From the NCBI GenBank assembly GCA_024364805.1, contig CM044522.1, positions 52,929,949 to 52,962,368 on the forward strand: a stretch of DNA of 32,420 nucleotides, read 5' to 3'. Numbering within the stretch: position 1 is the first letter of the stretch; each line of letters begins with the position of its first letter. Source of the DNA: Euprymna scolopes (lineage: Eukaryota > Mollusca > Cephalopoda > Sepiida > Sepiolidae). A model generated the notes under the pieces. That model searched no databases. It was not told the DNA's origin and was given only the letters and a program-made list of their open reading frames with translations. Below are positions 29,501 through 32,420 of this stretch, in pieces. The translations under genes were made by a program, and so were the position numbers.

Positions 29501-32241
29501 GCAAATAAATACAATCCCTAACCCTATCTCCAACATGAGTCATTTGAAGTCTTAGCATTCAAGGCAAAATAAATGTTTTTAGAGAGAACTATAATAATGT
29601 GACAATGTGTTTGGAATGAAGAAAGTCTATCAAAGAAATTGAGGTGATTTGTTTTGGCTATAAACAAACAAAACTTGAAAGCAAAAACTACAGCTGAAAT
29701 TCAAACTGAGGCTGAAAAGAGTTGGTAGTCAATCAGAGTGTGTAATGACCATAATGTAAAGATTTATCCCAGGTATAGCTGAGTGAGACTTCCCAGAAAA
29801 CTGTGAAACATACTTCACTACACGACAAATCACAGCAGGGTGAGGAGAGTGAGATCTCACGGACAAGCATATGGAGATCAATTGTTGTCACAGTTATAGT
29901 GGTAATCACGAGGATAGCAGAGACCCAAATGAGTACACAATTGTATCCTGGTTGATATGGAGGTAGTAAATGGTTTATGAAATAAACTAAAATGGCAGGA
30001 TAAAACAAAGAGGAAGAAATAAAGGATGAAGAGAAATATAGATGAAAAGAGAAATAAAATCCAAATAGTGATGAAAAAAATATAGTACAGTTTTAATTAT
30101 TTGGCAAAAATCAGACTTTCTTAGACATAAAAAAAAATATAGTACAGTTTTAATTATTTGGCAAAAATCAGACTTTCTTAGACATAAAAAAAAATATAGT
30201 ACAGTTTTAATTATTTGGCAAAAATCAGACTTTCTTAGACATAAAAAAAAATATAGTACAGTTTTAATTATTTGGCAAAAATCAGACTTTCTTAGACATA
30301 AAAAAAAAAAATCTAAAAATAGAACCATAGGAGATTCTCGTGATCTGTTTCCTGGATTCCAAAATTGTAGAATTGCACTAAAAAGTGGAGAACTCGCATC
30401 AATAACAAAATTAATGTCAATAAATAAAGAATGTGATTGGAAGTGTGAAGAGAAACAATAATTTTCTCACCTGAGTGGAGGTTTCTGTGTAACGAATTCA
30501 TCATCTCCATAGTCTGATGTTTCTGTGTCATTAAGGCCTTCATTTTCAGAATTATCAACCGATTCTAAGAAATCTATAATTAAAAAAATATCTCTTATAA
30601 TAATAATATCCATCAAGAGTTTTAGAATATCTATCTTTTGTAACATGCTTATAATTAAACAATCTATTGGACATATCTGATTAGAAAAGAAAAATAGAAA
30701 GAAAACAGAAAATAGCAGATAGGCAGAGAACGAAAAAGAGAAAGAGAAAAAAGGAGAGGAAAAGACTGACAAATAAAGAAAAGAGAAAAAGTAAAAATAA
30801 CTAGGGAGAGGGAGAGGTCTAATAAAGCACTTACTTTCTATTCCACATGGATTTGTAAGGTCTCCAGCACAATCGTTAGGAACATTGCTTGAACATTTAC
30901 GATGACAATTGAACTTGCAATCTGGAAAGGACAACAATAAAGTGAACAATCTTGTGGTAAATGGCTGAACACAATACTTCAACAAAACTACATGTTATTC
31001 TTGACCCCCCACCCACCCATACGCACAATTGCTTATAAAGTATGATTGCCATCATTTTGGGGAATTTTGGGATTCACTGAACACTAGTTCAAAAGATAGT
31101 TGATTTAATTCTATTATGTTAGCAAGATTTAAAGTTTGCTCAGTTACTGCCAACATTTTTAGTGAAGCTAGAAATTATTTAGATTCATTTTAGTGTAATT
31201 ATTAATTATATTTACTATGTAACATTTTTATTATCTAAAAAAGATATTAATTGAAGATGAATTTTGTCAAAATTTTTTTACAAGTGATGCAATGAAAACA
31301 TTTGAACAAAAAATAAAATAAAATTGTAGAAAAAGTCTATCAATAATGTATGCCTTGGCATTGTTGAATTGTATTTGCAAATTGCTGCCAAGCTGATAGC
31401 TGCACAACCAAAATTAAGATAGTTGGAGATTAGTGGATAAATTACCTAATCAATAAACTAGTAAAAAATAGTGTACAAGTCATAAATAAGATGCATTGTA
31501 GATAGGGGGTCAGTAAAAATCAAACAGAAATCCTTCAGGAAGTGGACTCTGTTGTGGGAATAAGCTATGGAAAAATAATGTCAAATGATTGAGTGCATAG
31601 CTTTGAACTGATAAAACCGATATAAAATAGTTGAGGCAGATTTAGATATAATCAAAGACATGAGCTAATATATAAATATCTTGCTCTGTTCTCTACAACC
31701 TTCCCTTTCACTGTCTTTGATTTTGTAGCACAAGACCAAGATGTGACAGATTGGATAAATTTTTATTTGAAAAGATTTTGCGTTATATTAATAAGACTAG
31801 TATGAGATTGTTTTGGCTGCTGTTATGAGTTTGTTCTTAATTCAGCCATATGCACACAAAGTGGCAAAGAAAAAACAAGCTATGATTTTGAATTACAAAT
31901 TAAACGGCAATTGTTGATGTGTATGCAGATGACAGTTGCAAACAATATAAAATGTCAATATTTTATATATGCAAAAGCAAAAAAAAAAAAAATAATAAAT
32001 CGATAATTAACTGACCTTTGCACTGCATTCCTTGCCTGAAGAGTCCTTTGAGAAGTTTCTTACAGGACTGACACACGGTGGGTTTTGTGTAATTGTGGAC
32101 ATTGAATGTATGAGGAACTTTGATTCTGCCAGCATATTGCTTGTCAATCCAGATTGGACGACCACACCATGACTTTGACCTATTGTTCCGACCATCAAAA
32201 CTCGGTGAAAGGGGTGGCCCAATGGGGGGAACAATTAAGGA
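3458..32241 (-). CDS. PRKD: Protein kinase D (PRKD family), partial gene: C1b, linker and PH domain exons
   Basis: Seven exons on the minus strand (32241-32016, 30921-30835, 30573-30471, 27551-27428, 25128-25051, 12335-12074, 3495-3458) join with consistent phases (0/1, 1/1, 1/2, 2/0, 0/0, 0/1, 1/0). They spell the regulatory half of protein kinase D, a diacylglycerol- and PKC-activated Ser/Thr kinase acting at Golgi, plasma membrane and nucleus in known relatives. Diagnostic matches are the C1b stretch [15 protein letters not shown], the pre-PH segment [14 protein letters not shown], the PH start [16 protein letters not shown] and the PH C-terminal helix [14 protein letters not shown]. The start codon, C1a and the catalytic domain are outside the window. 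Order and spacing match vertebrate PRKD1/2/3, so a single ancestral-type invertebrate gene is likely; paralogue assignment is not possible. I see no break in any exon, so the gene appears functional. Confidence 0.93.
3496..5860. other. PRKD intron sequence, nothing recognised
   Basis: Very AT-rich intron. The short open frame at 5223-5495 has no homology signal I recognise and lies opposite the gene; it is treated as chance. No exon or element is supported. Confidence 0.5.
5862..5925. repeat. Dispersed repeat segment, copy 1
   Basis: GGGGGGAGGGCAGCTTTGTC, then CGATCGTAAAATAAGCTTAA and TATGATAT, closely resembles 27829-27890 (GGGGGAGG ... TGCCTTTGCCTGATCGTACA ... TTTAATATGATATG). It lies just 3' (minus strand) of the tRNA-like SINE head at 5985-6062 and may be that SINE's tail. 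In copy 2 it follows a LINE tail hairpin. Confidence 0.65.
5985..6062 (-). repeat. tRNA-derived SINE head, degraded
   Basis: On the minus strand there is an A-box-like ATCGGTACAGTGGTAACG (about 6037-6055) and, about 40 nt on, a B-box-like GGTTTCAATTC (5995-6005), with tRNA-like spacing. No clean acceptor stem or CCA end is seen, so it is a SINE head or tRNA relic and not a tRNA gene. The tail may continue to 5862. Confidence 0.6.
6075..7079. other. PRKD intron sequence, nothing recognised
   Basis: AT-rich, with a TATA-rich stretch near 6310. No exon or mobile element is supported. Confidence 0.45.
7080..7319. repeat. Near-perfect 115-bp palindrome (foldback)
   Basis: The left arm (about 7080-7194) and right arm (about 7202-7319) are reverse complements around a 7-nt loop GCAATAA at 7195-7201. 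The inner stem GTCAAGTAAATTTTCTT pairs perfectly. Only small differences occur: a few extra bases near 7251-7254, a 3-nt gap near the outer end and isolated substitutions. There is no coding content. It could be a foldback MITE or a template-switch inversion duplication. It lies in a transcribed PRKD intron, so the pre-mRNA would contain a long hairpin. Confidence 0.9.
7320..7598. other. PRKD intron sequence with A-runs, nothing recognised
   Basis: Low-complexity A-rich runs (about 7325-7348 and 7424-7441), otherwise unremarkable intron up to the LINE poly(T) edge. Confidence 0.4.
7599..9271 (-). mobile_element. Jockey/CR1-group LINE, 5'-truncated copy A
   Basis: A poly(T) tract at 7599-7625 is the poly(A) tail read in reverse, so the element is on the minus strand, in sense with PRKD. 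A short 3' UTR has the block ACTTATCAAGG shared with copies B and C. The body is the C-terminal half of ORF2 (RT and C-terminal region). The 5' end lies near 9271, where homology with copy B stops; the endonuclease and any ORF1 are absent, as expected from 5' truncation during target-primed reverse transcription. Target-site duplications could not be assigned. The open frame and high similarity to copy B suggest a fairly young insertion. Confidence 0.9.
7720..9255 (-). CDS. Non-LTR reverse transcriptase (ORF2 C-terminal part), open frame in LINE copy A
   Basis: 511 codons without a stop. Residues 1-30 contain the RT opening [20 protein letters not shown]; then come QYRPISLL, the motif-A region [13 protein letters not shown], the motif-B block [20 protein letters not shown], and the catalytic YADD box in [12 protein letters not shown]. 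The C-terminal part has [15 protein letters not shown] and [12 protein letters not shown], typical of Jockey/CR1-type proteins. No RNase H is present. The Met start is only the first ATG after truncation, not a natural start: upstream codons (NVQISV) continue the family frame. Without an endonuclease it is not autonomous, though the RT motifs look intact. Confidence 0.92.
   Translation of the reverse strand: MHEVAKLIKNLDSSKATGPDGIPIIVLKKLQPELAPILTKLFKRCLKEKCFPTPWKTSSVCPVFKNSGDKSSPSQYRPISLLCVMSKLLESILNREVVNHLSRNNLLSDTQYGFRSARSTADVLTVISHRISESLDKGFLSRAIALDISKAFDKVWHKGLLHKISSYGITGNVFSIIKSFLSDRLIRVVVDGQKSEACNINAGVPQGSILGPTLFLIYINDLPKHILKSFVDIYADDTTIYGNTSNAVNDKVLSDSLSSDLECVVQWGKMWLVTCNASKTKLLSLHHQRSDPHLASIVMDGSRLGEAPCFDKLLGLTFTPDLKWNTYIKSVAKVAGKMVGSFYRSRRYLTTDAILYLYKSQVRPRMEYCCHIWAGAAKNSLSCLDRVQNRLRGLVGDALFSTLQPLSHRRDVASLSLFYRYFHGRCSSELQSLVPPRQSFTKNTRLAESTVKNFPHSISVPKSKRRFHEQSFFVRTARLWNSVPSACFPPDYNLDVFKSNVNKFLMNRPLK
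9272..9944. other. PRKD intron sequence, nothing recognised
   Basis: AT-rich intron between the LINE and the SINE pair. The minus-strand open frame at 9419-9700 shows no family signal. Confidence 0.4.
9945..10222 (-). mobile_element. tRNA-derived SINE, full-length-like copy
   Basis: On the minus strand the head (about 10222-10150) has an A-box-like GTGCAGTGGATAGACGTTG and a B-box GGTTTCAATCC (10151-10161 in reverse), followed by a body of about 200 nt ending in GATAATAGTCCGCAATAAAA. The body recurs in inverted orientation at 10223-10446. A pol III-transcribed SINE mobilised by a LINE is the natural reading. The core of this copy has drifted (TTGACGA where the partner has CTGATGA). Confidence 0.75.
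10223..10446 (+). mobile_element. tRNA-derived SINE, 5'-truncated copy, head-to-head with its partner
   Basis: It begins at ATGGATAGTGGTTTCAATCC, keeping the B-box but lacking the A-box, and runs through the same body to TAGTCCGCAATAAA. With the copy on its left it forms a palindrome of about 2 x 220 bp, with a centre of about 58 bp that contains the only A-box. Divergence between arms (scattered substitutions and short indels) shows two separate insertions or an old inverted duplication. Confidence 0.75.
10360..10395 (+). ncRNA. Hammerhead-ribozyme-like core motif (speculative)
   Basis: CTGATGA (10360-10366), then a possible stem II GGCC...GGCC (10368-10371 with 10384-10387), then GAAAC (10388-10392) and GTC (10393-10395). 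This is the conserved order CUGANGA - stem II - GAAA - GUH of hammerhead ribozymes, with a stem III too short to act alone, as in the dimeric forms reported from retroelements. Stem I is weak here, so activity of this copy is doubtful. Confidence 0.3.
10770..10985 (-). mobile_element. tRNA-derived SINE with long variable arm-like spacing
   Basis: On the minus strand: an A-box-like CTTGCTGACCGAGTGGGTAA (about 10941-10962), then about 75 nt later a B-box GGTTCAATCC (10881-10890). The long spacing recalls Ser/Leu-type tRNAs. Downstream come a C-run (22 Gs on the plus strand, 10831-10852), an (AC)n patch, and CCAGGCAACACCGGGCACCC followed by an AT-rich end near 10770. Neighbouring sequence to about 11520 may belong to the same or a second element. 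Confidence 0.65.
10831..10852 (+). repeat. 22-nt uninterrupted G run
   Basis: A G homopolymer within the SINE at 10770-10985, next to a (GT)n patch. It may form a G-quadruplex on the plus strand. Homopolymer length is error-prone in assemblies. Confidence 0.9.
10986..11690. other. Intron with probable unclassified repeat material
   Basis: Contains a C-run (11437-11447) followed by A9, GCCTTTGCCGGACATACA, and a TATATATACAGATAGATGTA stretch typical of invertebrate element ends. GC content is locally higher around 11190-11330 than in surrounding intron. No family can be named and no gene is supported. Confidence 0.4.
11695..12000. repeat. Possible old dispersed repeat with two similar halves
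   Basis: AAGTTTCAGAAAAATCTAAT GGATGGAT (from about 11750) and AAATTTCAGGAAAAACTAAT GGACGAT (from about 11914) are similar blocks about 165 nt apart, each followed by text of unrelated composition. It ends about 75 bp downstream (in PRKD sense) of the PH exon. Class unknown. Confidence 0.4.
12074..12335 (-). CDS. PRKD: PRKD exon: PH domain C-terminal half
   Basis: 262 nt, 87 codons plus one base. The acceptor is ACTTTCAG/GAA and the donor GAAG/GTATGT. It begins [17 protein letters not shown] (vertebrate EIPLSEILSLEP), continues [18 protein letters not shown] (vertebrate HCFEITTANVVYYVGEN), then has a polar loop, and ends with the helix [20 protein letters not shown] carrying the invariant PH tryptophan. 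Its length is not a multiple of three, so skipping it would shift the frame into the exon at 3458. It sits alone between two inverted copies of the same LINE (7599-9271 and 12795-14945). Confidence 0.95.
12336..12794. other. PRKD intron sequence, nothing recognised
   Basis: Intron between the PH exon and LINE copy B, with a short direct repeat AATAAGATATTTTTAAATA near 12372-12412. The region 12700-12730 resembles 26722-26745 (AATAGTCTGAA.AATCCAAA), perhaps a small shared repeat. Confidence 0.4.
12795..14945 (+). mobile_element. Jockey/CR1-group LINE copy B, longer but decayed, inverted relative to copy A
   Basis: Plus strand, antisense to PRKD. It starts upstream of the RT with the linker after the endonuclease ([16 protein letters not shown], then [18 protein letters not shown] near 12900), continues through the RT and ends in a 3' UTR plus poly(A) at about 14923-14945. 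The 3' end matches copy A closely (CTGAGTGGCTTCCGG, CTTGATAAGTGGTGA). The true 5' edge is uncertain by some tens of bases. It carries more of the element than copy A but is much more damaged. Confidence 0.88.
12803..14827 (+). pseudogene. Broken ORF2 (linker, reverse transcriptase, C-terminus) of LINE copy B
   Basis: The reading frame is interrupted by stops (near 12857 and 13206), a frame change just before the RT near 13300, small deletions near 13530-13556, 13840-13860 and 14015, and a G-run insertion near 14091. Intact islands are 13306-13557 (RT opening, identical to copy A for most of its length), 13554-13862 ([28 protein letters not shown]), the catalytic YADDTTIY near 13990-14013, and 14081-14827 (C-terminal region to NRPLK and stop). 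It is not functional. The islands are near-identical to copy A, so the damage is fairly recent on a young family. Confidence 0.88.
14946..17289. other. PRKD intron, AT-rich, microsatellites only
   Basis: Holds A-runs (15285-15301, 15973-15987) and a (TA)n tract at about 15800-15826. The short open frame at 16334-16540 is not supported as a gene. No exon, RNA gene or element is recognised. Confidence 0.5.
15800..15826. repeat. (TA)n microsatellite
   Basis: About 13 TA units in intron sequence. Confidence 0.95.
17290..17526 (-). mobile_element. 5S-rRNA-derived SINE (SINE3-type)
   Basis: On the minus strand 17526-17470 reads GTTGAGCCTAGTTAGTACCA then GATGGGTGACCATTTGGGAT, then TCTAGGCGTTGTATG. 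This is the 3' half of 5S rRNA (GCCTGGTTAGTACTTGGATGGG, GACCGCCTGGGAA, GGTGCTGTAGGC in normal genes), including the C-box of the internal promoter. The sequence then continues into unrelated, moderately GC-rich DNA (GCACTTCCTGCCAC, CACGTGCAAGCAACC) to about 17290, as in a SINE body. The 5' half of 5S is absent, with a TC/AT/GA microsatellite in its place. The tail limit is approximate. Confidence 0.7.
17534..17604. repeat. Self-complementary (TC)n(AT)n(GA)n microsatellite
   Basis: About 16 nt of TC repeat, then AT repeats of about 34 nt, then a GA repeat with one C interruption. The TC and GA arms are reverse complements, so the whole tract is a palindrome able to extrude a cruciform. It abuts the 5S-like SINE. 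Confidence 0.93.
17605..17940. other. PRKD intron sequence, nothing recognised
   Basis: AT-rich spacer between the microsatellite and the 3' end of the I/Nimb-like LINE. Confidence 0.4.
17954..17990 (-). other. Conserved 3' terminal stem-loop of the I/Nimb-like LINE
   Basis: TTGGCC and GGCCAA flank a loop region with TATCAAC and GGTCATTTAA. Two other tails show the same plan (27894-27926 and 28737-28769: GGCATATCAACCC, short loop, GGGTT ATTTAATGCC). A 3' stem-loop is commonly the RT recognition element in LINEs with matching SINE tails. Confidence 0.65.
20637..20666 (-). mobile_element. Jockey/CR1-group LINE copy C, 3' end only visible; continues into assembly gap
   Basis: A T-rich edge (about 20623-20644) is followed by ACAGTGATCACCACTTATCA and AGG, identical to the 3' end of copy A (7626-7651). 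The N run starts right there. It is inserted inside ORF2 of the I/Nimb-like LINE between its endonuclease-RT linker and RT, so the host LINE is older. Confidence 0.85.
20667..21265. other. Assembly gap (599 N)
   Basis: Unknown sequence. The left border is 30 nt into LINE copy C and the right border is I/Nimb-like ORF2. Only a few tens of codons of the I/Nimb-like ORF2 are unaccounted for, so the gap should hold mostly copy C. True length is unknown. Confidence 0.95.
22560..23372 (-). pseudogene. Broken ORF1 (gag-like zinc-knuckle nucleic-acid-binding protein) of I/Nimb-like LINE
   Basis: From 23369: an acidic lead ([20 protein letters not shown]), [30 protein letters not shown]; then [20 protein letters not shown] near 23020, YIPDPL before a first CCHC knuckle [14 protein letters not shown] (about 22790-22750), a second knuckle HPTCAKCG...C, and CINCQG near 22650. 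This is the ORF1 layout of I/Nimb-type elements, whose product binds element RNA. At least two frame changes separate the islands. The matching decayed ORF1 at 1-1790 confirms the order. Confidence 0.85.
23375..23950 (-). other. 5' UTR of I/Nimb-like LINE
   Basis: Noncoding and more GC-rich than the surroundings. It aligns in blocks with 1790-2280 (for example ATATTGGGAC, CAGTATACTCAG, GATTGAT.GGATCAGATC versus GATTGATCAGATCGGG, and CTTTTACCCTCTGCAG). Such LINE 5' ends normally carry an internal pol II promoter; none can be pinpointed here. The outer border is set by where similarity ends (AACAGGGC). Confidence 0.75.
23965..24715 (+). pseudogene. Unidentified broken coding fragment
   Basis: Protein-like stretches follow each other on the plus strand: [20 protein letters not shown] (about 23978-24040), an 87-codon stretch from 24104 with [17 protein letters not shown] and GYCTVCAKS, and a 79-codon stretch from 24474 with [20 protein letters not shown], ending at a stop at 24713. 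Codon-like composition, a higher GC level than the flanking intron and several Cys pairs argue for former coding sequence. I recognise no family. It starts immediately outside the 5' end of the I/Nimb-like LINE and is antisense to PRKD. It may be part of another mobile element or a retrocopy; it is broken at more than one point. Confidence 0.4.
24716..25050. other. PRKD intron sequence, nothing recognised
   Basis: AT-rich; includes A-runs near 24895 and T-runs near 24963. No feature supported. Confidence 0.45.
25051..25128 (-). CDS. PRKD: PRKD exon: PH domain core strands
   Basis: 78 nt, exactly 26 codons, phase 0 at both ends. The acceptor is TTTTAG/CGA and the donor AAG/GTAAGA. It encodes [20 protein letters not shown] then TTRYFK, aligning residue by residue with vertebrate [26 protein letters not shown]. 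These are PH strands 2-3. In PKD the PH domain is autoinhibitory: deleting it activates mammalian PKD. This is the last exon before the 12.7-kb intron that holds most of the transposons. Confidence 0.95.
25129..27427. other. PRKD intron (2299 nt), nothing recognised
   Basis: AT-rich throughout, with T-runs at 26626-26635 and 27355-27369 (the latter probably intronic low complexity). The small open frame at 26670-26882 has no family signal. No mobile element ends could be recognised. Confidence 0.5.
27428..27551 (-). CDS. PRKD: PRKD exon: pre-PH segment and PH domain start
   Basis: 124 nt: one base closing the split Ser codon, then 41 codons. The acceptor is TATTCCAG and the donor GTG/GTGAGT. 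The peptide contains [20 protein letters not shown] and [16 protein letters not shown]. Vertebrate PRKD has NIPLMRVVQSVKHTKRKSS and MKEGWMVHYTSKDTL, so the match runs almost end to end. KEGWMVH is the first strand of the PH domain. The exon ends at phase 0, joining directly to RRRHYWRL in the exon at 25051. Confidence 0.95.
27829..27890. repeat. Dispersed repeat segment, copy 2
   Basis: Matches 5862-5925 (GGGGGAGG ... CCTGATCGTACAATATGCTT ... AATATGATATG). It lies directly outside the LINE tail hairpin at 27894. Confidence 0.65.
27894..27975 (-). mobile_element. I/Nimb-like LINE 3'-tail fragment with hairpin
   Basis: GGCATATCAACCC TTTTT GGGTTATTTAATGCC (27894-27926) forms a stem-loop, and the following bases (to about 27975) match 2311-2365. 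Only the last 80 nt or so are recognisable, so it is a 5'-truncated LINE or the tail of a SINE sharing that 3' end. Confidence 0.7.
27976..28736. other. PRKD intron sequence, nothing recognised
   Basis: AT-rich intron between two LINE-tail fragments. It repeatedly shows phrases such as TTTGAAACCGYATTTTT (28320 and 28457), suggesting a weak local duplication. Confidence 0.4.
28737..29050 (-). mobile_element. LINE-tail-bearing fragment, possibly a SINE using the I/Nimb-like 3' end
   Basis: The hairpin GGCATATCAACCC TTTCC GGGTTATTTAATGCC (28737-28769, upstream base changes included) is followed, toward the element's 5' side, by GC-richer sequence: GAACCCTAACAGGTACTACC, CACTCTGAGTCAGAGTG (itself an inverted repeat), CCACAAGCTGGGGCCTCACC. 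This is unlike the 3' UTR of the LINE at 17945. It may be a different subfamily's 3' UTR or a SINE body. The outer limit is approximate. Confidence 0.5.
29051..30080. other. PRKD intron sequence, nothing recognised
   Basis: Unremarkable intron up to the tandem array; the open frame at 29733-30008 is not supported as coding. Confidence 0.45.
30081..30308. repeat. 57-bp tandem repeat, 4 essentially identical copies
   Basis: Units begin TATAGTACAGTTTTAATTAT and end CTTTCTTAGACAT plus an A-run, at 30081, 30138, 30195 and 30252. Copies are identical apart from the last A-run, pointing to very recent expansion. A length of 57 (3 x 19) keeps one minus-strand frame open across the array ([19 protein letters not shown] four times), which is a by-product rather than a gene. 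It lies 160 bp upstream, in plus coordinates below, of the acidic-linker exon. Confidence 0.95.
30471..30573 (-). CDS. PRKD: PRKD exon: acidic linker between C1b and PH
   Basis: 103 nt, encoding an Asp/Glu/Ser/Thr-rich linker ([20 protein letters not shown], then [10 protein letters not shown]). PKDs carry an acidic, low-complexity linker here that is a site of regulatory phosphorylation. The donor is CTCAG/GTGAG, phase 2; the split Ser joins the next exon to give [14 protein letters not shown], close to the vertebrate SPSTSNNIPLM. Two acceptors 9 nt apart are both in frame: ATAG before 30573 and TTAG before 30564. The larger exon is given. The linker is poorly conserved, so this exon rests on phase fit, the splice sites and the good junction downstream. 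Confidence 0.85.
30574..30834. other. Short PRKD intron with long polypyrimidine tract (sense strand)
   Basis: 261 nt. Plus-strand 30680-30828 is almost all A/G, so the sense strand carries about 150 nt of C/T between exons. Candidate binding site for polypyrimidine-tract proteins; no element recognised. Confidence 0.7.
30835..30921 (-). CDS. PRKD: PRKD exon: second half of C1b domain
   Basis: 87 nt between acceptor TTTCCAG and donor GAAA/GTAAGT. The codon split with the upstream exon (G|AT) gives Asp, so the joined peptide reads [20 protein letters not shown] and then Cys. This completes the C1 zinc ligands (C-X2-C-X4-H-X2-C-X7-C). Human PRKD reads CKDCKFNCHKRC here. The exon then runs out of the domain as [11 protein letters not shown]. 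It ends in phase 1 and pairs with the exon at 30471-30573 across a 261-nt intron, the shortest one visible. Confidence 0.93.
30922..32015. other. PRKD intron (1094 nt), nothing recognised
   Basis: AT-rich intron splitting the C1b domain; an A-run lies at 31980-31991. No mobile element is recognised. Confidence 0.5.
32016..32241 (-). CDS. PRKD: PRKD exon: first half of C1b domain
   Basis: 226 nt, 75 codons plus one base. The acceptor is TTTTAG before TCC, and the donor is AAAG then GTCAG. It encodes a Ser/Arg-containing lead, then GRPIWIDKQ, as found just before C1b in PKDs, then the start of C1b. The zinc-ligand pattern His-X12-Cys-X2-Cys is present ([17 protein letters not shown]), followed by [15 protein letters not shown]. 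The domain continues in the exon at 30835. C1b binds diacylglycerol or phorbol ester and recruits the kinase to membranes in known PKDs. The phase-0 start at 32241 depends on the single good acceptor; the upstream exon is outside the window or close to its right edge. Confidence 0.93.
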
Positions 32242-32420
32242 CTAAAACAATCAAAAAAGTAAATAAATAGAAATAAAATAGTAACAAGAATAATAATCCA
32301 GCCTCCCACCCTCCAAAACAAAAAAAAAATGTCTGAAATAGTATATTTAAAAACTTTCATAAGTTTTTTTTAGCTTCATCGTCAGATATACCTCATCTTT
32401 ATCATTGTCAGATATACCTC
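32242..32420. other. Right-edge intron with short direct repeat
   Basis: TGTCAGATATACCTC at 32406-32420 repeats CGTCAGATATACCTC at about 32380-32394. On the minus strand the repeat could read GISDNDKDE followed by GTATAT, a possible phase-0 exon end, but the signal is too short to call. Confidence 0.4.

Noticed and set aside
29987-30328. 113-codon frame with a four-times repeated peptide
   Set aside because: Produced by the 57-bp tandem repeat, whose length is a multiple of three; no start context, no family, lies in an intron.

Overview
The window is animal nuclear DNA: AT-rich, with GT-AG introns, long transposon-filled introns, several non-LTR retrotransposons and pol III-derived SINE pieces. 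The elements (an I/Nimb-like LINE with RNase H, a Jockey/CR1-group LINE, tRNA- and 5S-headed repeats, AT/TC microsatellites) fit a lophotrochozoan, most likely a mollusc. That placement is inference and no species is claimed.

The host gene is on the minus strand. Seven exons between 32241 and 3458 encode the middle of a protein kinase D (PRKD family): the second DAG-binding C1 domain, an acidic linker, the PH domain and the start of the linker to the kinase domain. All exon phases agree and each intron has GT..AG ends. The N-terminus and first C1 lie beyond the right edge; the kinase domain lies beyond the left edge. Introns are 1094, 261, 2919, 2299, 12715 and 8578 nt, going downstream.

From left to right: 1-2280 is the 5' part of an old I/Nimb-like LINE (minus), with a 3'-tail relic of the same group beside it. 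3458-3495 is a 38-nt PRKD microexon. 7080-7319 is a near-perfect 115-bp palindrome. 7599-9271 is a 5'-truncated Jockey-group LINE (minus) with an open 511-codon RT frame. 9945-10446 is a head-to-head pair of tRNA-type SINEs; the right copy carries a hammerhead-like motif. 10770-10985 is another tRNA-type SINE. 12074-12335 is the PRKD PH exon. 12795-14945 is a second, decayed Jockey-group LINE in the opposite orientation. 17290-17526 is a 5S-rRNA-headed SINE. 17945-23950 is a near full-length, heavily broken I/Nimb-like LINE with a Jockey-group copy nested in it at an assembly gap (20667-21265). 23965-24715 is a broken coding fragment I cannot identify. The remaining PRKD exons lie at 25051, 27428, 30471, 30835 and 32016. 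Between them are LINE 3' hairpin tails and a four-copy 57-bp tandem repeat.

The most notable architecture is the pair of inverted Jockey-group LINEs bracketing a single PRKD coding exon. It could form over a kilobase of intronic dsRNA around the PH exon. No convincing new gene system was found; the best leads are RNA-structure and repeat-architecture observations.
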